From Wenzhouxiangellaceae bacterium (GTDB lineage: Bacteria; Pseudomonadota; Gammaproteobacteria; Xanthomonadales; Wenzhouxiangellaceae): a stretch of DNA of 53,101 nucleotides. The notes under the pieces are model-generated. The model saw only the letters and a list, made by a program, of their open reading frames with translations, was not told the origin of the DNA and searched no databases. Both the position numbers and the translations under genes were made by a program. Below, one piece after another: positions 45,841 through 53,101 of the stretch (its first letter is position 1; every line of letters begins with the position of its first letter). The stretch spans positions 1-53,101 of the forward strand of contig SLIZ01000201.1 in the NCBI GenBank assembly GCA_007135395.1, given 5' to 3'.

Positions 45841-46567
45841 CAAGGACCCCGGCCAGGCGCTGGAAAAGCAGTTGCGACGCAACCGGATGCTCGATGAGCA
45901 GCTTCGAGGCGAAAGCTTCAACCGTGCAGCCCTGGAACGGGTCCAGGAGTGGCAGCGCAAGCGCCTGGCTTCCACCTACGCCGACCTCTACCAGAATCAC
46001 CGATATCGGGCCGCCTGCAGTTTTTTTCTGGACGAAATCTACGGCGGGCTGGATTTTGATGCCCGTAACCGGCAGCTGGAGCGGGTGGCACCGGTCATGC
46101 AGCGCCTGTTGCCCGATTACATGGTCCTGGCAGTGGCCGAGGCGCTTGGACTTCAGGCGATGAGCCTGGAATTCGACTGCCAGCTAGCCCGACTGCTCGA
46201 AAATGAACCGGTGATCGACCAGCCCCGGTACGCCGAAGCCTACCGTCGACAGGGAGACTTCGAAGGCAGGAGGTACCAGATCGAGCTGATCCGGCACCTG
46301 GGTCAGGCGCTGGACGATGTTGTCCACCGTCCCGGCGTCAAGCGACTGGTCTCCATGATGCGCTTTCCTGCCCGGGCTGCGGGATTCGGGGCATTGCAGG
46401 ACTTCCTGGAACAGGGCCTGAGCGCCTTTGCAACCATGGACGGGGCAGAGGAGTTTCTCGACACCATTGAACGCCGGGAAACCCGGGGCATTGAGGCTAT
46501 CGCCAGCGGGGAGGACCGTCCCTTCGAGGACGATTTCAGTCGAAATGCTCTTCCAGGTAGCGATTGA
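45824..46567 (+). CDS. Conserved soluble protein with an FFLDEIYGG motif, unknown function
   Basis: About 247 residues from the ATG at 45824, chosen because GGAGGA lies at 45815-45820; the start is inside the peroxiredoxin gene. The protein appears almost all helical. A conserved-looking block, YRAACSFFLDEIYGGLDFDARNRQLERV, recalls unnamed gammaproteobacterial proteins with an FFLEDLYG-like motif. No signal peptide, metal site or known catalytic motif is seen. It overlaps the convergent PHA-granule-type gene by 32 bases at its 3' end. Confidence 0.7.
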   Translation: MNRAADKDPGQALEKQLRRNRMLDEQLRGESFNRAALERVQEWQRKRLASTYADLYQNHRYRAACSFFLDEIYGGLDFDARNRQLERVAPVMQRLLPDYMVLAVAEALGLQAMSLEFDCQLARLLENEPVIDQPRYAEAYRRQGDFEGRRYQIELIRHLGQALDDVVHRPGVKRLVSMMRFPARAAGFGALQDFLEQGLSAFATMDGAEEFLDTIERRETRGIEAIASGEDRPFEDDFSRNALPGSD

Positions 46568-46811
46568 TTTCCTTCTCGATGGCCGGCCTGAGGTATGAGA
46601 GGAAAAAGCCCAGCTGTGCCTGGATGTGAATGACCGAATCATCGACCTGGATCGAGCCCGACACCCCGGTACGGCTGAATACCAGTTCATCCCCGTCCCA
46701 GCCATATTCGATATGGAATTTTTCGGCCAGGTCGGCGGCAATGTTGTCGGCGATCTGCTGGGCAGCATCCAGGTTCTTTCCGTGCTCACGCTTGATGTCG
46801 ATTCGGGACAT
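46536..46811 (-). CDS. Polyhydroxyalkanoic-acid system (PHA granule region) family protein
   Basis: A 91-residue protein: MSRIDIKREHGKNLDAAQQIADNIAADLAEKF, then IEYGWDGDELVFSRTGVSGSI and LGFFLSYLRPAIEKEINRYLEE. This is the pattern of the short family first noted beside PHA genes. The fold is two helices around a small sheet. The exact role is not settled. With the phasin it suggests that the inclusions of this organism use PHA-type surface proteins, though no PHA synthase gene lies in the window. Bases 46812-47018 hold no further gene. Confidence 0.82.
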   Translation of the reverse strand: MSRIDIKREHGKNLDAAQQIADNIAADLAEKFHIEYGWDGDELVFSRTGVSGSIQVDDSVIHIQAQLGFFLSYLRPAIEKEINRYLEEHFD

Positions 46812-47018
46812 GGGGCATCCGGGTCAAGTCGGGAAACCGGCATGGTAAACCGGAAATGTTCCAATCGGAAATCGCACAACCGGTGCAGGGCCCACAAGGC
46901 AGGAAAAGCCGGCCCAAGGCCAACGAGGAATCGGGGGAGGTGAATTCGGGTCTGCCAAGCGCTTGCAGTTGCATGTCCATTGGGCAACCATGCTCTTCCG
47001 GATTCCAGGAGGCTTGTG

Positions 47019-49721
47019 ATGCCCCGTGAACAGATTGCCTTTCCGCCTGAGCACGAGGCCTTGCGCGAGGATGTGAGCCGGCTCGGTGAACTGGTCGGGA
47101 AGATGCTGGCCGAACAGTGCGGCCAGACGCTTTTCGACCGGGTCGAGTCGGCCCGGGTTGCGGCCATCGACCGGCGGGAAGGGGCATTGACCTCGGCTGA
47201 TCTGGAGTCTTGCTGTAGCGGATTGAAACCGGAAGTTGCCCGGGACCTGGTAAGGGGGTTCGCCGCCTGGTTTCAGGCCGTCAACCTGGCCGAGAAGGTC
47301 CACCGGATCCGGCGCCGGCGGGATTACCAGCGCCAAAGCTCCGAGCCTCAGCCCGGCAGCCTGGAGTCGATACTGACCGAGCTCAAGGCTGCGGGGGTTT
47401 CTTTTACCGAGTTGTCCGGGCTGCTTGAGAACCTTCGCATAGAGCCGGTCTTCACGGCCCACCCGACCGAGGCCACGCGCCGGACGATTCTGCAAAAGGA
47501 ACAGCAGATGGCCCGTCGCCTGGTCGAGCGCCTGGACGCCAGCCTTCCCGAATCGGAGATCCAGCGTATCCTGGCTCGAATCCGCACCGAGCTGACCAGC
47601 AGCTGGCAGACCGACGATCAGCCCGCCGTGCGGCCCACGGTTGCCGATGAGGCCGAGCGGGTTCTGTTCTACTTGAGCGATGTCCTCTACGATATCGCCC
47701 CGAATTTTCATGAGGAGCTCGAGGCCCAGGTCAAGCGCCTGTGGCCGGAAGGGGCCAGGGACTGGTTACCGGGAGAAATGCTCCGGTTCGGGTCCTGGGT
47801 GGGTGGAGACATGGACGGCAACCCCTCGGTGGGACCCGATACGGTGCTGGAGACTCTAAAAGAGCAGCGCCGGATGGTCCTGGGCCGGTATCTTCATGAG
47901 GTGACCCACCTGGCTCATCTGCTCAGCCAGACCAGTTCCCGGGTGCGGTTTTCTGCCAGCCTCGATGAGCGCCTGGGGGACTATCGCCGACGCATGCCGG
48001 TCGTTGACCGGAAACTGCCCGATCGGCACCGGGACATGCCCTATCGCCAGTACTGCCGGTTTCTGGAAGCCCGGATCCGGGCCACGGTGAATTCTTCCGT
48101 CGAGGATGACGGGCCGGCCTATGACTCGGCCAGTGAACTGGCCGGGGACCTGGAAATCATGGCCCGAAGCCTGGCTGAAAACCGGGGCGAGCATGCAGGC
48201 CTCTTCCCCCTCAAGCGACTGTTGCGGCGGGTGCGCATCTTCGGGTTTCACATGGCAGCCCTGGATCTTCGGGTCGACTCCGATGACCTGCACGAAGCTG
48301 TAGGTCTGGCGCTTGGTGATCGACAGTGGATGGGCCGGGAATGGGCCGACCGGCTCGATCGCCTCAAGAAAAATCCGGCCGGAGAGCTAGCCGGGGACGC
48401 GGCGGAACATCCGGTCTCGGCCCTGTTCGCCGGAGCCGTGGAGGCACACCGCCAATTCGGTCCGGGGTCGATCCAGACCCTGATCATCAGCATGACCCGC
48501 AACCCGGCTGATGTAATGGCTGCCGGCTGGCTGGCCAGGGCCTGCGGACTGGATACAAGCCGGCTGGATATCGCACCATTATTCGAGACCGTTGGAGACC
48601 TGGAGAGTGCCGCCGATGCCATGGACCACCTGCTGGCCGATCCCGAATACAGGGAGCACCTGGACAAAAGGGACCGGCGCCAGGTCGTAATGTTGGGTTA
48701 CTCCGACAGCAACAAGGACGGCGGGCTGGTGGCTTCGCGCTGGTCCCTGTTCGAAGCCCAGAGAGACCTTGTGGCGATCTTTGAGCGGCGGGAAATCCGG
48801 TTGGCGCTTTTCCACGGCCGGGGCGGAACCATCAGCCGGGGCGGGGGCAAGACCCATCGGGCGATTCTTGCAGCCCCTGCCGGTTCGGTTGCCGGTTACC
48901 TGCGGTTGACCGAACAGGGCGAGGTGATTCACCGCAAGTACGGGTTGAGACCCATTGCCCTTCGCAACCTGGAGCAGATGACCGGTGCGGTCCTCAAGGC
49001 AAGCCTTGTTCCCCGCCGGGATGACCGGGATCCGGAGCAGTGGCGGGCAGTCATTCGCCAGGTTGCCGATACCAGCCGAAAAACCTACAGGGATCTGGTC
49101 TACGGCCATTCCGGGTTCGCCGAGTATTTCCGCCTGGCGACCCCGGTCGATGTCATCGAACGCATGCGACTGGGTTCCCGGCCGGCCTCGCGCAAGTCCG
49201 GCCAGGGCATCGAGGCCCTGCGTGCAATTCCCTGGGTATTCGCCTGGGGCCAATCCCGCCATGCGTTGCCCGGGTGGTTCGGGCTGGGTTCGGGGCTGGA
49301 GCAGGCCGCAGGGGAGTTCAGTACCCGGGAACTTGCCGCGATGGCCCGGGACTGGCCGTTTCTGGCAACCCTGCTTGAAGATGTGGAAATGGCCATGAGC
49401 AAGGCGGATCTGGACATTGCCCGTCACTACGCCGGATTGGCCGGACCCCTGGGAGAGGAGATCTTTCCGATCATCGAGCGGGAATTCGAGCTCACCCGAA
49501 AACTGGTGTGCACCCTCAAGGAACAGGACGAATTGCTGGATCGGGATCCGACCCTGCGTCGGTCCATTCGCCTGCGAAACCCCTACGTGGACCCGATGAG
49601 TTTTACCCAGCTTGACCTGCTCGACCGCTGGCGCCGCGGAAACCGTGCCGATTCCGGACTCGAGGAAGCCCTGATCGCCTCGGTCCACGGGATCGCCCAG
49701 GGGCTGCAGAACACCGGATGA
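47019..49721 (+). CDS. ppc: Phosphoenolpyruvate carboxylase
   Basis: Carboxylates PEP to oxaloacetate, refilling the citric acid cycle. The protein has about 900 residues from the ATG at 47019 behind CAGGAGG. The catalytic His is in PVFTAHPTEATRRT near residue 150. GSWVGGDMDGNPSV, VVMLGYSDSNKDGG and FHGRGGTISRGGGKTH are the other active-site blocks. The C-terminus QNTG is the conserved end that closes over the active site. Length is normal. The oxaloacetate could feed the aspartate family through asd. Confidence 0.97.
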   Translation: MPREQIAFPPEHEALREDVSRLGELVGKMLAEQCGQTLFDRVESARVAAIDRREGALTSADLESCCSGLKPEVARDLVRGFAAWFQAVNLAEKVHRIRRRRDYQRQSSEPQPGSLESILTELKAAGVSFTELSGLLENLRIEPVFTAHPTEATRRTILQKEQQMARRLVERLDASLPESEIQRILARIRTELTSSWQTDDQPAVRPTVADEAERVLFYLSDVLYDIAPNFHEELEAQVKRLWPEGARDWLPGEMLRFGSWVGGDMDGNPSVGPDTVLETLKEQRRMVLGRYLHEVTHLAHLLSQTSSRVRFSASLDERLGDYRRRMPVVDRKLPDRHRDMPYRQYCRFLEARIRATVNSSVEDDGPAYDSASELAGDLEIMARSLAENRGEHAGLFPLKRLLRRVRIFGFHMAALDLRVDSDDLHEAVGLALGDRQWMGREWADRLDRLKKNPAGELAGDAAEHPVSALFAGAVEAHRQFGPGSIQTLIISMTRNPADVMAAGWLARACGLDTSRLDIAPLFETVGDLESAADAMDHLLADPEYREHLDKRDRRQVVMLGYSDSNKDGGLVASRWSLFEAQRDLVAIFERREIRLALFHGRGGTISRGGGKTHRAILAAPAGSVAGYLRLTEQGEVIHRKYGLRPIALRNLEQMTGAVLKASLVPRRDDRDPEQWRAVIRQVADTSRKTYRDLVYGHSGFAEYFRLATPVDVIERMRLGSRPASRKSGQGIEALRAIPWVFAWGQSRHALPGWFGLGSGLEQAAGEFSTRELAAMARDWPFLATLLEDVEMAMSKADLDIARHYAGLAGPLGEEIFPIIEREFELTRKLVCTLKEQDELLDRDPTLRRSIRLRNPYVDPMSFTQLDLLDRWRRGNRADSGLEEALIASVHGIAQGLQNTG

Positions 49722-49724
49722 TGG

Positions 49725-49752
49725 TTGGGCTCAAGCTGCCGCGCTTTACAAT
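49725..49752 (+). promoter_or_regulatory. Possible promoter of pheA
   Basis: TTGGGC at 49725-49730 and TACAAT at 49747-49752, spaced by 16 bases, about 58 bases before the pheA ATG. The -10 box matches the consensus at five of six positions. Confidence 0.4.
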
Positions 49753-49809
49753 GATCCGGGGCCGCCAGGGGGCCGGCACCTGTCATGTTCCAGTCAGGAG
49801 AAACCGCTC

Positions 49810-50952
49810 ATGAGCGAAGCAGGTAAACCCGGGGGATCGGCCGGCGGGAAGGGTCCGCCGGGGCTGAAGCAGATACGGGAGCGAATCGACGACCTGGACT
49901 GCCGGATACAGGCGCTGATTTCCGAGCGTGCCAGCCTGGCCATGGAGGTACGCTCGCAAAAGGGGGAACTGCCCGACGGGGTGGATTATTACCGGCCCGA
50001 CCGGGAGGCCCAGGTGTTGCGCGAAGTACTGCGGCGCAACCAGGGGCCGCTGAGCGACACGGAGATGATCCGGCTTTTCCGGGAAATCATGTCGGCCTGC
50101 CTGGCCCGGCAGGAGCCCATGCGGGTGGCCTACCTGGGGCCGGAGGGGACCTTTACCCAGCAGGCGGTCTATCGTCAGTTCGGCCATTCGGTCAATGGAC
50201 TTTCACAGCCGAGCATCGAGGATGTTTTCCTGCAAGTCGGTAACGGGGAGGCGGATTTCGGTGTGGTCCCGGTTGAAAACTCCAGCCAGGGCATCGTCAA
50301 CCATACCCTGGACATGTTCCTTCACTCCGATCTCAGGATCTGCTCGGAAGTGGAGCTGAGGATTCACCAGCATTTGCTGACCCGGGCCCGATCCCTCGAG
50401 GAAATCGAGCGGGTCTACGGCCATCAGCAGTCCCTGGGCCAGACCCGGCACTGGCTGGAGGCGAACCTGCCCGGGGTCGAATGTCTGGCAGTGTCCAGCA
50501 ATGCCGAGGCCACCCGGCGGGTCCGTCATGCACCGGACTCGGCCGCCGTGGCAGGCCGTCACGCGGCCGAGGTCTACGGCGTACCCGTTTTGTTTTCCAA
50601 CATCGAAGACAGCGTGGACAACACCACCCGCTTCCTGGTGCTGGGGCGCAATCTGCTGCCGTCTTCCGGCGACGACAAGACCACCTTGATGGTGGCTGGC
50701 CAGGATGGCCCGGGTACCCTGTTCAAGCTGCTCTCGCCCCTGGCCAACAACCAGGTCAACATGAACCGGATCGAGTCCCGTCCCTCCCGCCGGGGCCGCT
50801 GGGACTATGTCTTCTTCATTGACGTGGACGGCCACGTGGAAGACGAAAACCTGAAGGCGGCGGTGGCTGAGCTGGAAGGTCAGTCCCGGATGGTGAAGGT
50901 GCTCGGTTCCTACCCAAGAGCGATTGTCGGGCGCCTTCCAGGCGAGGAGTGA
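49810..50952 (+). CDS. pheA: Chorismate mutase / prephenate dehydratase (P-protein)
   Basis: Makes prephenate from chorismate, then phenylpyruvate, for phenylalanine. It has 380 residues: a chorismate mutase domain at ~18-105 (QIRERIDDLDCRIQALISERA), a prephenate dehydratase domain at ~105-285 (VAYLGPEGTFTQQAV, NTTRFLVLG with the Thr-Arg-Phe motif), and an ACT domain at ~298-375 (NMNRIESRPSR, the Phe-binding ESRP), so feedback inhibition is expected. The N-terminal ~17 residues are a Gly-rich extension. Confidence 0.96.
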   Translation: MSEAGKPGGSAGGKGPPGLKQIRERIDDLDCRIQALISERASLAMEVRSQKGELPDGVDYYRPDREAQVLREVLRRNQGPLSDTEMIRLFREIMSACLARQEPMRVAYLGPEGTFTQQAVYRQFGHSVNGLSQPSIEDVFLQVGNGEADFGVVPVENSSQGIVNHTLDMFLHSDLRICSEVELRIHQHLLTRARSLEEIERVYGHQQSLGQTRHWLEANLPGVECLAVSSNAEATRRVRHAPDSAAVAGRHAAEVYGVPVLFSNIEDSVDNTTRFLVLGRNLLPSSGDDKTTLMVAGQDGPGTLFKLLSPLANNQVNMNRIESRPSRRGRWDYVFFIDVDGHVEDENLKAAVAELEGQSRMVKVLGSYPRAIVGRLPGEE

Positions 50953-51060
50953 CTTGTCTTCATCCTGCCGGTTTCCGGATTTTCCGGACAACGTGAAACG
51001 AATCCCCTTCAGGCCCCTTACAATGCCCTGCACTTGCTGGCAATCGAAAACAGGAATTTC

Positions 51061-52185
51061 ATGAAACCACGCGATTACTCCGACCTGGCTGTTCCCGGCG
51101 TGAGGGAACTGACCCCCTATACCCCGGGCAAACCCATTTCCGAGCTGGAAAGGGAGTACGGGGTCAGCGAATCCATCAAGCTGGCATCCAACGAAAACCC
51201 CCTCGGCGCCAGCCCGCTGGCCCTGGAAGCCATGCGGGGAGAACTCGACGACATCTGGTTGTACCCGGATGCCAACGGCTTCGAGCTCAAGCGTCGCCTG
51301 GCTGAAAAGCACGGGCTTGATCCGGCCTGCATCACCCTGGGCAATGGCTCCAACGATGTACTGGTCTTCCTCGCCCAGGCGTTTCTCCGCCCGGGACTGG
51401 AATCGGTGTTTTCCCAGTACGCATTTGCCGTCTATCCCATTGCCACCCAGATGGTCGGGGCCACTGCCCGGATTGCACCGGCCCATGGAGCGGATCATCC
51501 GATGGCCCTGGGGCACGATCTGAAGGCCATGTACGAGCGGGTTGGCAACGACACCCGGCTGGTGTTCGTGGCCAACCCGAACAATCCCACCGGCACCTGG
51601 CTCGATGGTGCGCGCCTGAAGGATTTCGTGGCCAGCCTTCCACCTCACGTCATTTGCGTGATCGACGAGGCCTATGTCGAGTACAACGAGGGCGCCAGGG
51701 CCACCGATGCCAGCACCTGGCTGGAGGCGTTTCCCAACCTGGTCGTCACCCGGACCTTTTCCAAGGCCTACGGACTGGCCGGCATCCGGGTCGGGTATGC
51801 CCTTTCCAATCCGGGAATTACCGACCTGCTCAACCGGGTCCGCCCGGCATTCAATGTCAATTCCCTGGCTCTTGCCGGGGCGGCAGCGGCCCTGGATGAC
51901 GAAGATTTCCTTCACCGGACCCGGGAGATGAACCGGGAAGGAATGCAGTGGCTGACAAACGCGTTCACCGAACGGGGGCTCAAGGTCATTCCCTCGGCAG
52001 CCAATTTTCTGCTCACCGGTTTCAACCGGCCCGGCGGAGAGCTCAACGAGGCCTTTCTCCGGCGCGGGGTGATCATCCGCCCGGTAGGAAATTACGGGCT
52101 GGACAACTACCTGCGAATCACCATCGGTACCCCGGAGCAGAATCGCAGGCTGGTCGAAGCCCTGGACGAAGTGCTGGCCGAATGA
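51061..52185 (+). CDS. hisC: Histidinol-phosphate aminotransferase
   Basis: A PLP aminotransferase of 374 residues from the ATG at 51061 (MKPRDYSDLAVPGVRELTPY). The substrate and PLP sites are SIKLASNENPLGASPLALEA, NGSNDVL, FVANPNNPTGTW and the PLP lysine in RTFSKAYGLAGIRVGYA. This paralogue, next to pheA and aroA, usually serves histidine and often also phenylalanine/tyrosine formation. A TACAAT at 51019-51024 is a possible -10 box. The stop overlaps aroA (ATGA). Confidence 0.94.
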   Translation: MKPRDYSDLAVPGVRELTPYTPGKPISELEREYGVSESIKLASNENPLGASPLALEAMRGELDDIWLYPDANGFELKRRLAEKHGLDPACITLGNGSNDVLVFLAQAFLRPGLESVFSQYAFAVYPIATQMVGATARIAPAHGADHPMALGHDLKAMYERVGNDTRLVFVANPNNPTGTWLDGARLKDFVASLPPHVICVIDEAYVEYNEGARATDASTWLEAFPNLVVTRTFSKAYGLAGIRVGYALSNPGITDLLNRVRPAFNVNSLALAGAAAALDDEDFLHRTREMNREGMQWLTNAFTERGLKVIPSAANFLLTGFNRPGGELNEAFLRRGVIIRPVGNYGLDNYLRITIGTPEQNRRLVEALDEVLAE

Positions 52186-53101
52186 ACCTGACCGTCCACC
52201 CGGCCACATCCGGCCTTTCCGGCACGGTTTGCCCACCCGGCGACAAGTCGGTTTCCCATCGCGGGGTGCTGCTGGGTTCCCTCGCCCGGGGGCTGACCCG
52301 TATTCACGGTTTTCTGGAAGGGGAGGACACCCGGGCCACGCTGGCTGCCGTGGAGCAATTGGGTGCCGGGGTCCGTCGGCAGTCCGGTGAAATTCAGATC
52401 ACCGGGGCTGCCCTGGCCCCGCCGAAGCTGCCACTGGACATGGGAAACTCCGGGACTGGTCTGCGCCTTCTCACCGGCCTGCTGGCCGCCCAGTCGGATT
52501 GGGATGGGCGGGCGGTGGTGCTGACCGGCGACCGGTCCCTTTGCTCCCGGCCCATGGAGCGGATCATCCGGCCATTGGCGGCCATGGGTGCCCGGATCGA
52601 TTCCACCGATGGTCGGGCACCCTTGAAGGTTCACGGTTGTACCCTGGTTGGAACCCGACACCTATTGCCGGTAGCCAGTGCCCAGGTCAAGTCTGCCCTG
52701 TTGCTGGCCGGGCTGTTTGCCCGGGGGACGACCCGGGTCATCGAGCCCGGGCTTACCCGGGATCACACCGAGCGCATGCTGCCGGCTTTCGGGGTGGCGC
52801 TGGACCGGGACGGGGAAGGGATCGCTGTCGATGGTGGACAGCCCCTGGATGGGGCAGAGATTCACGTCCCCGGGGATCTGTCGGCTGCGGCTTTTCTGAT
52901 CGTGGCCACCTGCCTGGTGCCTGGTTCGGGGCTGGTCATGGACCGGGTCGGACTCAATCCCACCCGGGACGGAGTCCTGCGCATCCTCAGGGCCATGGGC
53001 GCCGACATGGAGATCGAGAACCTGGATCTGCCCGGGCCGGAACCTGTTGGTCGTATCCGGGTTCGCCATTCCAGTCTGCAGGGCATCGAGATCCCGCCGG
53101 A
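52182..53101 (+). CDS. aroA: 5-enolpyruvylshikimate-3-phosphate synthase (3' truncated by window end)
   Basis: Transfers enolpyruvyl from PEP to shikimate-3-phosphate. The frame opens at the ATG overlapping the hisC stop and is uninterrupted for 306 codons to the last base. Recognisable blocks are PPGDKSVSHRGVLLGSLA near residue 17, LDMGNSGTGLRLLTGLLA near 90, ASAQVKSALLLAGLFA near 166, and the catalytic Asp region GLNPTRDGVLRILRAMGA. The G-N-S-G-T-G loop has the residues normally found in enzymes of this family. About 130 residues should lie beyond the window. Confidence 0.95.
   Translation, partial: MNLTVHPATSGLSGTVCPPGDKSVSHRGVLLGSLARGLTRIHGFLEGEDTRATLAAVEQLGAGVRRQSGEIQITGAALAPPKLPLDMGNSGTGLRLLTGLLAAQSDWDGRAVVLTGDRSLCSRPMERIIRPLAAMGARIDSTDGRAPLKVHGCTLVGTRHLLPVASAQVKSALLLAGLFARGTTRVIEPGLTRDHTERMLPAFGVALDRDGEGIAVDGGQPLDGAEIHVPGDLSAAAFLIVATCLVPGSGLVMDRVGLNPTRDGVLRILRAMGADMEIENLDLPGPEPVGRIRVRHSSLQGIEIPP

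Noticed and set aside
50203-52236. 677-codon minus-strand open frame across pheA and hisC
   Set aside because: It crosses two clearly recognised genes and the spacer between them on the other strand; a shadow frame.

Overview
This 53.1 kb window comes from a bacterial chromosome. It looks like a high-G+C (about 60% by eye) gammaproteobacterium. The evidence is the gene order truA-trpF-trpB-trpA-accD-folC-SPOR protein-cvpA-purF, a FimV protein, a pheA-hisC-aroA string, an Rhs/YD-repeat protein, and a Marinobacter-type fatty acyl-CoA reductase. A Wenzhouxiangella/Xanthomonadales/Chromatiales-like or other marine gammaproteobacterium would fit, but no rRNA or other marker in the window settles the taxon. 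No tRNA, rRNA or CRISPR array was seen.

Region 1 (1-3519) is accessory DNA. It holds the 3' end of an Rhs protein whose C-terminal domain carries a zinc-protease-like HExxH motif, an overlapping lipoprotein gene that is probably its immunity partner, a fragment of a primase-like (CHC2) gene, and a 510 bp internally deleted IS66 derivative with both inverted repeats. A small zinc-ribbon membrane protein and a decayed stretch follow. Region 2 (3520-21121) is a mosaic of short units: a lipoprotein/ECF sigma/membrane anti-sigma-like module, a VOC protein, a winged-helix/TPR regulator, a DUF418 membrane protein, katG with an OxyR-like site and an excellent terminator, proline iminopeptidase plus an X-Pro-peptidase-like hydrolase, a D-Ala-D-Ala-ligase-like ATP-grasp enzyme, an orphan amino-acid binding protein, and a SCO protein overlapping phosphatidylserine decarboxylase.

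Region 3 (21155-37654) is a long, tightly packed plus-strand housekeeping block: prmB, aroC, asd, fimV, truA, trpF, trpB, trpA, accD, folC, a SPOR protein, cvpA, purF and phrB. Many genes overlap by ATGA or TTGA. It combines chorismate, tryptophan, aspartate-family, fatty-acid, folate and purine synthesis.

Region 4 (37670-46811) is the most interesting part. Within 9.2 kb it carries a wax ester synthase/diacylglycerol acyltransferase, a TPR protein, a phasin, a TetR regulator, an acyl-CoA-binding protein, a two-domain fatty acyl-CoA reductase, a patatin-like lipase and a PHA-granule-type protein, plus a peroxiredoxin and an unrecognised protein. Together these can reduce acyl-CoA to fatty alcohol, esterify it to wax (or form triacylglycerol), shuttle acyl-CoA, coat the inclusions, regulate the set and mobilise the lipid. 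No PHA synthase is present.

Region 5 (47019-53101) returns to central and aromatic metabolism: ppc, pheA, hisC and the 5' part of aroA, which runs off the window. tyrA, often found between hisC and aroA in relatives, is absent from that position.
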